64,000 nucleotides of DNA, from contig NC_064047.1 in the NCBI RefSeq assembly GCF_932526225.1, forward strand, positions 7,005,501 through 7,069,500, given 5' to 3'. The notes below the pieces were generated by a model. It saw nothing but the letters and a program-made list of their open reading frames with translations, did no database searches and was not told the DNA's origin. Source of the stretch: Nematostella vectensis. Lineage: Eukaryota; Cnidaria; Anthozoa; Actiniaria; Edwardsiidae. Position numbers and translations under genes: made by a program. Shown here one piece after another: positions 23,102 to 36,100 of this stretch (positions are counted from its first letter, which is position 1; every line of letters begins with the position of its first letter).

Positions 23102-26100
23102 TCACTTGGTGCAGACTACGCATGTCAGCTCATACCCATCTACATACGGGGCACACGGTAGTGACCCACACCTCCCCTCCACGGGGTACAGCAGGGCTCC
23201 GTTATGGTTAGGGCTAGTACCCGGGACATACTCGGCATCGTGATCCACGCACACGAACTGACTTGAGTGCTTGTGAAAGGCGTGTGACGTCATCAGGTAG
23301 CCGTAGTACTCGCGGGACCATCCCGCGGGACAGCGGGCGACTGCGGGTATCATGAGCTGGGTGCTGCGGGACGGGACGTAACACACGGCGCACGGGACAT
23401 CGTGGTCATAAAGGGCTTTTCCACGTGTGAAGGGGCTGCGGTCATGGACTTTATACTCGGCGCCGTACATGTAGCCGCTGTGCTGATGTCCCGGGGTGAA
23501 GTTTATGTACTGGGGGGTCTCGGGGAGACACACGTACTCTGCCGCACCTCCAGGGTGATCATGCCACTCCCCGCCGACACGCCCTTTAAGGAAAGGTATA
23601 TGAGACAAAAGACAGCGGCGTAGCCAGAATTTTTAACACGAGGGGGCCCAAAAGGCCTTTTCAAGGCATTGTCTCCTCATACATTTACTGTATTTTTGGC
23701 TGCTAGAAGGGGGGGGGGGCGTGCCCCCTTGGCCACCCCCCCCCCCGAGTACGAAAAAATCTGTTACCTCTCATCAAATTTGCAGCCCCTTATGGCGTAT
23801 ACGGTAACTACCTAGGATCGTTATGATCATAACGCACTCGTTATTTTTCCCCCTTTTTGGTACCCATGACTAGTATCCTTTTGTCACGCTAGACATTTTC
23901 CATATAATCAAATATTCAGTCAAAGTGAGTAGTTTTAGAATCAATAAAAACAAATTAGTGGTCAGGTTTCTTTAGTTTCAAGATTTTGTGGTTATTGGGA
24001 TAAGGATAAGTAGTTTCATGATTTAGCGGTTATTAGGGTAGTCATATAGTAGATAAGATAGGAGACCTTGACTTGATTTTATTAGATATGTTATCATGAG
24101 CCTTTAGAAAGCATCATTGGTAAATGATATGGTATCGGGAAAATACCACTGTTTTGACATCTCTTTTTATAATTTGTACCCGCGGAAAACTTGAATTTAG
24201 TAACAGGAAACCAAGAACACCTGGAGCCGTGCGTAAGAAAAATAAGAGGCGACAGCCACTTGTTTTATCGAGTATTTCTTAATTCTCGTATTTCGCCCCT
24301 ACTAGACCTAAAAACATCATCACACGATAAGCCTCATAAATAGCCGGACTTAGGCGTCCCGGTATAAAAAGATATTCATTGCGTGTGTGCTCCCGATGCC
24401 AAAAATAGTTATTGTCTTTATAACGGATTAAGGGATTAGGTCATATTTAACCTATAACTGATAAAGGTAACAAAAGTTAATAAAACTATAAAATTACAGC
24501 ACGGACGCGGTTTGCCCTTGTGGTCTAGTTCCAAACAAAATAAGTTTAAAAAAACACGTGTGAGAAGGAAAAACAACTTGCACAGCTGGAACTCAGAAGG
24601 ACAGGCCGCTCTGAGTAGAGCATATAAAAAGGGAAAGGTTTTAGTGCAAGATATATCAGCTTTTACTACCCTGTTGTCGAGGAGAATAAAACTGGTACTT
24701 CCCGCCAAGCGGTCAGCTAGTCCTTTCTCCATCATCCCCTCGCAACTATACACGTATCCTACCTTTGTAGACGAGCAGCGCGGAGCCTGGGCACGAGGTC
24801 TTCCCCCATCGCACGTACTGTACACCAGAGGACCCCCTGGGACCGGGGGGACCCCTCGCACCAGTCCCTCCCTGAGCACCGGGCGCTCCCTTTGGACCTC
24901 GATGATCACGATTTCAAAAATGAAATTATATGATAAACAAATTGATTTTAAACGAATTTAAATAAAAATAGATTTGTCTTTTGTTAATACTCACCATTCA
25001 GTCCTGGTTTTCCGTCCTTTCCGTCTCTCCCTATGAATGATGGGTAATTCAAAATGTTCTGTGACAGTTGATATTATATTATTTTTAACCAATTTTTAGC
25101 CAGGATATCCCCTTCAGAATTGCTGATAAAAAAAACGATGCCATTGATTGATATGTCAAAAACAAAAATAACTGTTTTTCATAAAAGGTTAAAAACACAA
25201 ATCGCCTTTTACGAGAAGCCGAAGAAACATAATACAATGCAATTGTATATTTTGTAAATAATATTTTCTTTTTTTGCGTGTAGAAAATAAAAATATATTT
25301 GATGATGATGATATATTTAAAAATGATATATAATGATGATCATGTTATTAGGCATATTTCATATTTAAAAATGTACTTCCTTTTTTCAAAATCTGAAGTG
25401 TTCAATAAAATCTTAAAATGTTCCTTTTTGTTAAAATAAGAAATTTCTTCTACAAAAAAATAATAATAAATGGTTTACCTGGTTTTCCATCACGACCATC
25501 TCTACCTAAAAGATAAATTAATAATTAATAATTTTCAAATCGAAAAACCCTCTTAAGATACAAAAACGAGCAACGAGAATGCAGGCAACCGAAGCGACCC
25601 AGAAAACAGTCCCTCCCTGAGCAGCTGGCGCTGCCTTTAGACCTCCAAGATCACGACGCTAAGAAAAATAGAATTAAATGATAAATAAATTCATTTTAAA
25701 CAAATTTAACAAAAGACTTGTCTTGTTTTAGTACTTACCGTTCAGACCCGGTTTCCCGTCCTTTCCGTCTCTCCCTATGATGATGATGATGGAAAATTCA
25801 ACATGTTCAGTGACTGCTGATATTATTTTATTATGTACTGATGTATGTGTTATTGATTATGTAATATGTTATGTATTGATAGTCACCTCGATGCCGTTGG
25901 AGTTATGTATTGATAGTCACCCCGGCATTGGGAGTTATGTATTGATAGTCGCCTCGAAGCCATGGGAGTTATGTATTGATAGTCACCTCGAAGTCATGGC
26001 CAGTTATGTATTGATACTCACCTCGAAGCCATGGGACTGTTGCTCCGCCTGAGAGAAGGGCTTTCATTCTGGCAAGAAAAATATAATTGTCAAATATCAA

Positions 26101-26632
26101 ACAGAACAAGAAAAAAATTCTATTTATCATTACCACAATCACCAAGCAATTATGCCTAGGTTTAACAAGTTTTTAAAAGATTCCGTAAATAGCCACATAA
26201 CAATTTAACTGAATAAGAAGCCAGCAACAATATATGAGCAAATTCGAAAGCAGCTTGGAGATGAATCACCCACGCGCTGTGATATCTCTGATTCCCTTTT
26301 TTATCAAAATCCAACAGGCTTTGACACATGCAGAAAATTCAATAAAAGAGTTTAACTCTGTAGGAGAAATTTATTAATATTGATACTAATGCTAAAAATA
26401 TTACCAATTTTCCTAAAACGATTTGTTTTATGTACACTCACTCTTTCTCGATGCTTTCCAGTCTGTTATTGAGTTCTGCGTTGGTGGGAATGCCACGTCG
26501 CTCTAACTCATCAGCCTGTTCCCGAGTCCTCAGTCCCTGGTCCTCCATTCCATCTTTCTCAGCCACTAGTACGGTAGCACAGAGCGCCACAAACAACAGC
26601 ACAGTGATACGAGTACACAGGGGCATCTTCAT
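23102..26632 (-). CDS. Secreted short-chain collagen C4-like protein, copy 3 (transposon-free)
   Basis: Exons on the minus strand: 26442-26632, 26022-26068, 25739-25774, 25479-25505, 24995-25030, 24763-24897, 23102-23583 (954 nt, 317 residues). The architecture is as in copy 2. Exon 24995-25030 encodes GRDGKDGKPGLNG, where copies 1, 2 and 4 have GNSG in place of GKPG; the copy 3 form is the more regular collagen sequence and matches the exon at 25739-25774. The C-terminal domain has WHDHPGGAAEYVCLP and all 10 cysteines. The gene spans only 3.5 kb because intron 2 lacks the 865-bp transposon. AATAAA (minus strand) lies about 25 nt past the stop. It is the most compact and possibly least altered member of the array. 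Expression is not shown by the sequence. Confidence 0.84.
25796..25804. other. Empty target site of the intronic transposon
   Basis: A single ATTCAACAT followed directly by GTTCAGTGACTGCTGATATT. In units 1, 2 and 4 the 845-865 bp element sits between two copies of this 9-mer. This fixes the element's exact boundaries. Confidence 0.9.
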
Positions 26633-26732
26633 CACTCGGCGATAACCTCTCGACTGACTACTTGCAAGATATGCAAACCTCCTGTCAGTAGGAACTTTAC
26701 GGTGAGTCTGACCTGTTCTTGTTTTTTGCTCC

Positions 26733-26940
26733 TTCTTATACCCGCCCATACTAATGAGCTAAAAACGACCTTGGCTTGAGAAACACAGCGACTCGCCACA
26801 AGAATTTTCATGTTAGTCGCTGCAATAGGGAATTCTTATACCCGCCTCACCCGCCCATACTAATGAGCTAAAAACGACCTTGGCTTGAGAAACACAGCGA
26901 CTCGCCACAAGAATTTTCATGTTAGTCGCTGCAATAGGGA
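26733..26940 (-). promoter_or_regulatory. Promoter repeat of collagen copy 3 (2 x 109 bp)
   Basis: Two units of the TATA/GC-box repeat upstream of the start codon at 26,632, the same number as in unit 1. Confidence 0.6.
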
Positions 26941-27009
26941 CTATTTGATAGGATAATTCACAAGGTTACTAACATTGTCTGTCTTGGGAATTCATATATT
27001 AGCTAACTT

Positions 27010-27937
27010 AGCAAATTAACTTACTAGTACTAGTAAATGAAATTGGGGGCGAGAAAGTTTAGTGGTATTATTTTAAAATTTTATAGAATTTTAAAATTTT
27101 ATAGATAAAAACATACTAGTAAACAAAATTTCGGGGCGAGAAAGCAATCCGACAACTCGCCCCGACATTTGGTTTACTAGTATAACAATAACTATACTAT
27201 TAAATGAAATTACGGGGCGTAAAGCAAAAACGACAACTCGCCCCGAGATTTGGTTTACTAGTAGTAAGTAATTATAATACCGAGAAATTACGGGGCGTAA
27301 AGCAAAAACGACAACTCGCCCCGAGATTTGGTTTACTAGTAGTAAGTAATTATAATACCTATAAATTACGGGGCGACAAGCAAAAACGACAACTCGCCCC
27401 GAGATTTGGTTTACTAGTAGTAAGTAATTATAATACCTATAAATTACGGGGCGTAAAGCAAAAACGACAACTCGCCCCGAGATTTGGTTTACTAGTAGTA
27501 AGTAATTATAATACCTACAAATTACTGGGCGTAAAGCAAAAACGACAACTCGCCCCGAGATTTGGTTTACTAGTAGTAAGTAATTATAATACCTATAAAT
27601 TACTGGGCGTAAAGCAAAAACGACAACTCGCCCCGAGATTTGGTTTACTAGTAGTAAGTAATCATAATACCTATAAATTACTGGGCGTAAAGCAAAAACG
27701 ACAACTCGCCCCGAGATTTGGTTTACTAGTAGTAAGTAATTATAATACCTATAAATTACTGGGCGTAAAGCAAAAACGACAACTCGCCCCGAGATTTGGT
27801 TCACTAGTACCAAGAAATTACTGGGCGTAAAGCAAAAATGACAACACTCCCCGAGATTTGGTTTATTAGTACCAAGACATTACGGGGCGTAAAGCAAAAA
27901 CGACAACACGCCCCGAGATTTGGTTTACTAGTAATAA
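27010..27937. repeat. 78-bp tandem repeat array (unit 3)
   Basis: About ten 78-bp units. It shares the TTTACTAGTATAACAATAAC start with unit 1, against the rearranged start in units 2 and 4. Confidence 0.9.
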
Positions 27938-28862
27938 GACGCGATCGCGTGAAGCCGTGCTTAGAGTACGCCGTGTAATACAACACTGGCTGTCCGGGCT
28001 CCATGACCCTCTTTAGTATTGGGTACGCCTTGCTTGTCCACCACGGGTCCGTCGCTCGCCGTCGGCCTTTGTCCTGAAGGTCTTCCTCGTTTACTGCGAT
28101 GTATAATACACCTCCGTTCCGACATCTAATGGGACCTCTAGGGGAGGCTTTTCGGCTTTGAGAGGCACGCGCCTCAGCTTTATGGCGTCCTCAGGCGCAA
28201 GGCCAGTCATGCGAGTTTTCGTTGCGTTCATGTCCGAGATGACGATTGGCAGAGCAGTAACCCACTCGCGGTTTGTCTCGCCGGACGCAAGCTGCTTCGA
28301 GTACTGCGCACGAAATAGGCGCTGCGCCAGCCAGCGATGGAAAGACTCGGTGAAAGCTTGGCTCCTGTGGTGCCCAGGCTCAGCCCGTCGGACCTCCACC
28401 CCGTGGTCTGTTAGGAGCTTCGTGGTAGCACCCTTGAACTCTGGACATGGACTTTAGGCCATGTGAGAGGTCCCTCTTCATAGATGCCAGCGAGTTCGCG
28501 GGAGACGACGGCCGCGCTCTTAGTCCTCAGAGGGCGGGCGGCTTTATATCGTGAAGCAACGTCAACGACAGTCAGGGCATACACGAAGCGCCTCTTTCTT
28601 CGCTTACGTCTACTCTGGGGTGGCGGGCTCGACACTGTCCGCGGCTGCTACCTCGCGTTGGCTCCGCGCGTCAGCGCTTGCCGTTCCGGTGTCGGCACGA
28701 CAGTCCACATGACGCGCTATGTGTAACGCCCCGGCGGCTAAAGCCATCAAACGATGTAGTCGGACACTAGGTCATTGTGAAGATCGACCACGCTGTCTAT
28801 CGGCAGCGCCATGCCTACTAGCTTGGTCGTAAGCTTCAGAAAGCAGTCTACCAGGCCAGGGC
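27938..28862 (-). pseudogene. Decayed integrase fragment, unit 3 (further deletion)
   Basis: It has the same loss of the second Asp as units 2 and 4. A second deletion of about 50 bp near 28,753 has ends at a shared ACG (AAACG joined to ATGTAGTCGG). That deletion destroys the 102-codon ORF that precedes the integrase blocks in units 1, 2 and 4. Confidence 0.65.
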
Positions 28863-31800
28863 CCATACATATCTCTCAATAATACCCCCAAAGCTCATAC
28901 ATACCCCTCAATAATACCCCCAAAGGCTCATACATACCCCTCAAAAATACCCCCACAGGTCCATACATACCCCTCAATAACACCCCCACAGGATCATACA
29001 TACCTCTCAATAATACCCCCAAAGCTCATACATACCCCTCAATAACACCCCCACAGGATCATACATACCTCTCAATAATACCCCCACAAGACCATACATA
29101 CCTCTCAATAATACTCCCACAGGCCTATACATACCTCTCAATAATACCCCCACAGGCTCATACATACCTCTCAATAATACCCCACAGGCCTATACATACC
29201 CCTCAATAATACCCCCACAAGACCATACATACCCCTCAATAATACCCACACAGGCCTATACATACCCCTCAATAACACCCCCACAGGATCATGCATACCT
29301 CTCAATAATACCCCCACAAGCCCATACATACCTCTCAATAATAGCCCCACAGGCTCATACATACCTCTCAATAATACCCCCACAGGCCTATACATACCTC
29401 TCAATAATACCCCCACAAGCCCATACATACCTCTCAATAATACCCCCACAGGCCTATACATACCTCTCAATAATACCCCCACAGGCTCATACATACCTCT
29501 CAATAATACCCCCACAGGCCCATACATACCTCTCAATAATACCCCCACAGGCCAATACATACCTCTCAATAATACCCCCACAGGCCCATACATACCTCTC
29601 AATAATACCCCCACAGGCCAATACAAACCCCTCAATAATACCCCAAAGGATCATACATACCCCTCAATAATACCCCAAATGATCATACATACCCCTCAAT
29701 AATACCTCCAAAGGCCTACCTGCCTACATACCCCTCAATAATACCCCAAAGGCCAATACATACCTCTCAATAATACCCCCAAAGCTCATACATACCCCTC
29801 AATAACACCCCCCACAGGATCATACATACCACTCAATAATACACCCAAAGGCCTATACATACCCCTCAATAATACCCCAAAGGATCATACATACCCCTCA
29901 ATAATACCTCCAAAGGCCTATACATACCTCTCAATAATACCCCAAAGGATCATACATACCCCTCAATAATACCCCAAAGGATCATACATACCCCTCAATA
30001 ATACACCCAAAGGCCTATACATACCCCTCAATAATACCCCAAAGGATCATACATACCCCTCAATAATACCCCAAAGGATCATACATACCCCTCAATAATA
30101 CACCCAAAGGCCTATACATACCCCTCAATAATACCCCAAAGGATCATACATACCCCTCAATAATACCTCCAAAGGCCTATACATACCTCTCAATAATACC
30201 CCAAAGGATCATACATACCCCTCAATAATACCTTAAAGGATCATACATACCCCTCAATAATACACCCAAAGGCCTATACATACCCCTCAATAATACCCCA
30301 AAGGATCATACATACCCCTCAATAATACCCCAAAGGATCATACATACCCCTCAATAATACACCCAAAGGCCTATACATACCTCTCAATAATACCCCAAAG
30401 GATCATACATACCCCTCAATAATACCTCCAAAGGCCTATACATACCTCTCAATAATACCCCAAAGGATCATACATACCCCTCAATAATACCCCAAAGGAT
30501 CATACATACCCCTCAATAATACACCCAAAGGCCTATACATACCTCTCAATAATACCCCAAAGGATCATACATACCCCTCAATAATACCCCAAAGGCCTAT
30601 ACATACCCCTCAATAATACCCCCACAGGCCCATACATACCACTCAATAACACCCCAAAAGATCATAAATACCCCTCAATAATACCTCCAAAGGCTTATAC
30701 ATACCCCTCAATAATACCCCCCAAGGCCCATACATACCTCTCAATAATACCCCCAAAGGCCCATACATACCTCTCAATAATACCCCCACAGGCCTATGCA
30801 TACCTCTCAATAATAGCCCCACAGGCCCATACATACCTCTCAATAATAGCCCCACAGGCCCATACATACCTCTCAATAATAGCCCCACAGGTCCATACAT
30901 ACATCTCAATAATACCCCCACAGGCCTATACATACCTCTCAATAATAACCCCACAGGCCTATACATACCCCTCAATAATACCCCCACAGGCCTATACATA
31001 CCTCTCAATAATACCCCACAGGCCTATACATACCTCTCAATAATACCCTCACAGGCCTATACATACCCCTCAATAATACCCCCACAGGCCCATACATACC
31101 TCTAAATAATACCCTCACAGGCCTATACATACCTCTCAATAATACCCCCAAAGGCTCATACATACCTCTCAATAATACCCCCACAGGCCCATACATACCT
31201 CTCAATAATACCCCACAGGCTCATACATACCCCTCAATAATACCCGTACAGGCCTATACATACCTCTCAATAATACCCCCACAGGCCCATACATACCCCT
31301 CAATAATAGCCCCACAGGCCCATACATACCTCTCAATAATAGCCCCACAGGCCCATACATACGTCTAAATAATACCCCCACAGGCCTATACATACCTCTC
31401 AATAATACCCCCACAGGCCCATACATACCCCTCAATAATACCCCCAAAGGCTCATACATACCCCTCAAAAATACCCCCACAGGATCATACATACCTCTCA
31501 ATAATACCCCCACAGGCTCATACATATCTCTCAATAATACCCCCACAAGACCATACATACCTCTCAATAATACCCCAACAGGCCTATACATACCTCTCAA
31601 TAATACCCCAAAGGCTCATACATACCTCTCAATAATACCCCCACAGGCTCATACATATCTCTCAATAATACCCCCACAAGACCATACATACCTCTCAATA
31701 ATACCCCAACAGGCCTATACATACCTCTCAATAATAATTACACAGGCCTATACATACCTCTCAATAATACCCCCACAGGCTCATACATACCTCTCAATAA

Positions 31801-31910
31801 TACCCCCACAGGCCCATACATACCTCTCAATAATACCCCCACAGGCCCATACATACCTCTCAATAATACCCCCAAAGACCTATACATACCTCTCAATACG
31901 AGAATAAGAG
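28861..31910. repeat. 33-bp minisatellite array 4 with higher-order structure
   Basis: About 92 units. Between about 29,840 and 30,600 the units form a higher-order pattern: CACCCAAAGGCC then one or more CCCAAAGGATCAT units (and CTCCAAAGGCC), cycling every 3-6 units. The array ends with a short unique piece (CGAGAATAAGAGTGTGCGCA, near 31,899) not found at the other array ends. Confidence 0.95.
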
Positions 31911-33176
31911 TGTGCGCACTTCGTTATGTCACTAGTGTGCACCAGGCATTACTCAGAGTCATTTCCCATATCAATCAATGGTTGTCGTTTTTCTCAATTG
32001 TCTAAAAGAGTCTGGCGCGAGCGCGGGAAACCTTTTGATAATCTATAACGTTAGGGTCTTGGCTGGTTTCAAAATGACGGTCAGCATAATCGCTGTAAAA
32101 CATTAATTCCTGTATGTCTACGTGGAAATTCTCTACGTGCACTGTTCAAAGAGAGGAAAACGAATGCAGCGGCGGACTCCCAAATATGGTATGTAATTCA
32201 AAATAAGGAATTGGCCGAGCAAGCGAGAAAAACTACAATTTTCAAAACAAAATTGTTTGATATGACTATGATTTTTAGTTCCAGCCAATCTCGTTCCCAG
32301 AGCCCACATACATGCTGCTGGTCAAAAGGTAAGAGACTTTGGAATGAGGTTGAGTTCCATTCCAACTACAATAATGATTGCGCATGTGCAGTGCCCAACT
32401 TGAAGACGGACTAGTAATCATTGGCTAAAGTTGCAGGGAGAGAAGGAAGAAAGTAAAGAGGACCTCACAAAGAAGGCACCAGAAGGCTTCTGTTCTGGTG
32501 GACGGAATTTTTCAGTTGTGCGCTATGCTAATAACAGGGTTTTTTTTTCAAATCATATTTGTTGCACAAATTGTTCTCCGTCCTACATCCACATCACCAT
32601 TAAATCCAGGAGCACGTGCTCCTTCCCCCCCCCCCCCCCCCATCATTACAAATGTGTTCAAAAATTACAATTACCAGTAAGGGCGTGGCTGTGCCCCCCC
32701 AAAAGATTTCCAAGCCTATGTTACAGCTTTGAAATTCATATATCAAACGAAATAAACGGCTCCACTCTATTTGCGATTTCGCATGAAGAGACCATGGATG
32801 TGGTATTTTCAAATATTATTAAAATGAAAAGGATCAAGACAAACCCATGAGTATCTCAAATCTGTGTATACCAGCCAAAAGTAACAAGCATTGTATGACA
32901 TAGACCAACATCTGTTTAGTTTACTTTTTTTATATGTGTTCTAAGCAAACAAGACAGAATATATTTACACTACACAATTTCAATTTTTTAAAGATTTATT
33001 TTTTCATTAGACATACAACTGCTGTGAATAACAGCAGAGCACCGTATACTATAAACCCGATAACTTTTCTTTTATTATTATTCAATCAGTCATGCAACAG
33101 CTTGTGAGTGAACTAGACACATTGTTACCCCACCCCTTACAAATATTTTATTATTCCATCAATCGTACAACTGGAA
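31911..33176. other. Unit 4 left flank, non-coding
   Basis: Same layout as the other left flanks. It shares TTTTTAGTTCCAGCC, GTAAGAGAC and TTCCAACTACAAT with unit 1, whereas units 2, 3 and 5 read TTTTTATTTCCAGCC, GTAAAAGAC and TTTTAACT. A C run of about 15 lies near 32,626-32,641. Confidence 0.6.
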
Positions 33177-36100
33177 TCACTTGGTGCAGACTACGCATGT
33201 CAGCTCATACCCATCTACATACGGGGCACACGGTAGTGACCCACACCTCCCCTCCACGGGGTACAGCAGTGCTCCGTTATGGTCAGGGCTAGTACCCGGG
33301 ACATACTCGGCATCGTGATCCACGCACACGAACTGACTTGAGTGCTTGTGAAAGGCGTATGACGTCATCAGGTAGCCGTAGTACTCGCGGGACCATCCCG
33401 CGGGACAGCGGGCGACTGCGGGTATCATGAGCTGGGTGCTGCGGGACGGGACGTAACACACGGCGCACGGGACATCGTGGTCATGTAGGGCTTTTCCACG
33501 TGTGAAGGGGCTGCGGTCACTGACTTGATACTCGGCGCCGTACATGTAGCCGCTGATCTGATGTCCCGGGGTGAAGTTTATGTACTGGGGGGTCTCGGGG
33601 AGACACACGTACTCTGCCGCACCTCCAGGGTGATCAAGCCACTCCCCGCCGACACGCCCTTTAAGGAAAAGGTATATGAGACAAAAGACAGCGGCGTAGC
33701 CAGAATTTTTAACACGAGGGGGCCCAAAAGGCCTTTTCAAGGCATTGTCTCCTGTGTTTTAGATAATGTCTCATACATTTACTGCATATCAATATTTGGG
33801 TGACCTTAAAACTCGCTCGGACAATCTCTTGGAGGCCTGGGTCTAAGGGCTTTTCAAGGTTTGTGTGATAAAGATTTGACCAAGCGATAAAGTTTTTTTG
33901 ACACATTTTTGCCTCGAGTCTCAAATTGACAGAAATCAGCATTTTTTACCATGTTTTCTGGAGATCAGGGAGCGGGAAAACTTTAGCTCTTCTAAATATG
34001 GGCATCAATGCCCATATAAGGCAACGCATACGAAGGACACTATCCGTGGGGAATATGTTTGATATGTATTTTTGGCTGCTAGAAGGGGGGGGCGTGCCCC
34101 CTTGGCCACCCACCCCCCCCCCCCCCCGAGTACGAAAAAATCTGTTACCTCCCATCAAAGGTGCAGCCCCTTATGGCTCATACGGTAACTACCTAGGACC
34201 GTTATGATCATAACGCACTCGTTATTTTTCCTCCTTTTTGGTACCCATGACTAGTATCCTTTTGTCACGCTAGACATTTTCCATATAATCAAATATTCAG
34301 TCAAAGTGAGTAGTTTTAGAATCAATAAAAACAAATTAGTGGTCAGGTTTCTTTAGTTTCAAGATTTTGTGGTTATTGGGATAAGGATAAGTAGTTTCAT
34401 GATTTAGCGGTTATTAGGGTAGTCATATAGTAGAGAAGATAGGAGACCTTGACTTGATTTTATTAGATATGTTATCATGAGCCTTTAGAAAGCATCATTG
34501 GTAAATGATATGGTATCGGGAAAATACCACTGTTTTGACATCTCTTTTTATAATTTGTACCCGCGGAAAACTTGAATTTAGTAACAGGAAACCAAGAACA
34601 CCTGGAGCCGTGCGTAAGAACAATAAGAGGCGACAGCCACTTGTTTTATCGATTATTTCTTAATTCTCGTATTTCGCCCCTACTAGACCTAAAAACATCA
34701 TCACACGATAAGCCTCATAAATAGCCGGACTTAGGCGTCCCGGTATAAAAAGATATTCATTGCGTGTGTGCTCCCGATGCCAAAAATAAATATTGTCTTT
34801 ATAACGGATTCAGGGATTAGGTCATATTTAACCTATAACTGATAAAGGTAACAAAGGTTAATAAAACTATAAAATTGCAGCACGGACGCGGTTTGCCCTT
34901 GTGGTCTAGTTCCAAACAAAATAAGTTTAAAAATACACGTGTGAGAAGGAAAAACAACTTGCACAGCTGGACCGCAGAAGGACAGGCCGCTCTGAGTAGA
35001 GCATATAAAAAGGGAAAGGTTTTAGAGCAAGATATATCAGCTTTTACTACCCTCTGTTGTCGAGGAGAATAAAACTGGTACTTCCCGCCAAGCGGTCAGC
35101 TAGTCCTTTCTCCATCATCCCCTCGCAACTATACACGTATCCTACCTTTGTAGACGAGCAGCGCGGAGCCTGGGCACGAGGTCTTCCCCCATCGCACGTA
35201 CTGTACACCAGAGGACCCCCTGGGACCGGGGGGACCCCTCGCACCAGTCCCTCCCTGAGCACCGGGCGCTCCCTTTGGACCTTGATGATCACGATTTCAA
35301 AAATGAAATTATACGATAAACAAATTGATTTTAAACGAATTTAAATAAAAATGGATTTGTCTTTTGTTAGTACTCACCATTCAGTCCTGAATTTCCGTCC
35401 TTTCCGTCTCTCCCTATGAATGATGGGTAATTCAAAATGTTCAGTGACTGTTGATATTATATTATTTTTAACCAATTTTTAGCCAGGATATCCCCTTCAG
35501 CATTGCTGATAAAAAAAAAACGATGCCATTGATTGATATGTCAAAAACAAAAATAACTGTTTTTCATAAAAGGTTAAAAACACAAATCGCCTTTTACAAG
35601 AAGCCGAAGAAAAAAAATACAATGCAAATGTATATTTTCTAAATAATATTTTCTTTTTTTGCGTGTAGAAAATAAAAATATATTTGATGATGATGATATA
35701 TTTAAAAATGATATATAATGATGATCATGTTATTAGGCATATTTCATATTTAAAAATGTACTTCCTTTTTTCAAAATCTGAAGTGTTCAATAAAATCTTA
35801 AAATGTTCCTTTTTGTTAAAATAAGAAATTTCTTCTACAAAAAAATAATAATAAATGGTTTACCTGGTTTTCCATCACGACCATCTCTACCTAAAAGATA
35901 AATTAATAATTAATAATTAATAATTTGAAATCGAAAAACCCTCTTAAGATACAAAAACGAGCAACGAGAATGCAGGTAACCGAAGCGACCCAGAAAACAG
36001 TCCCTCCCTGAGCAGCTGGCGCTGCCTTTAGACCTCCAAGATCACGACGTTAAGAAAAATAGAATAAAATGATAAATACATTCATTTTAAACAAATTTAA

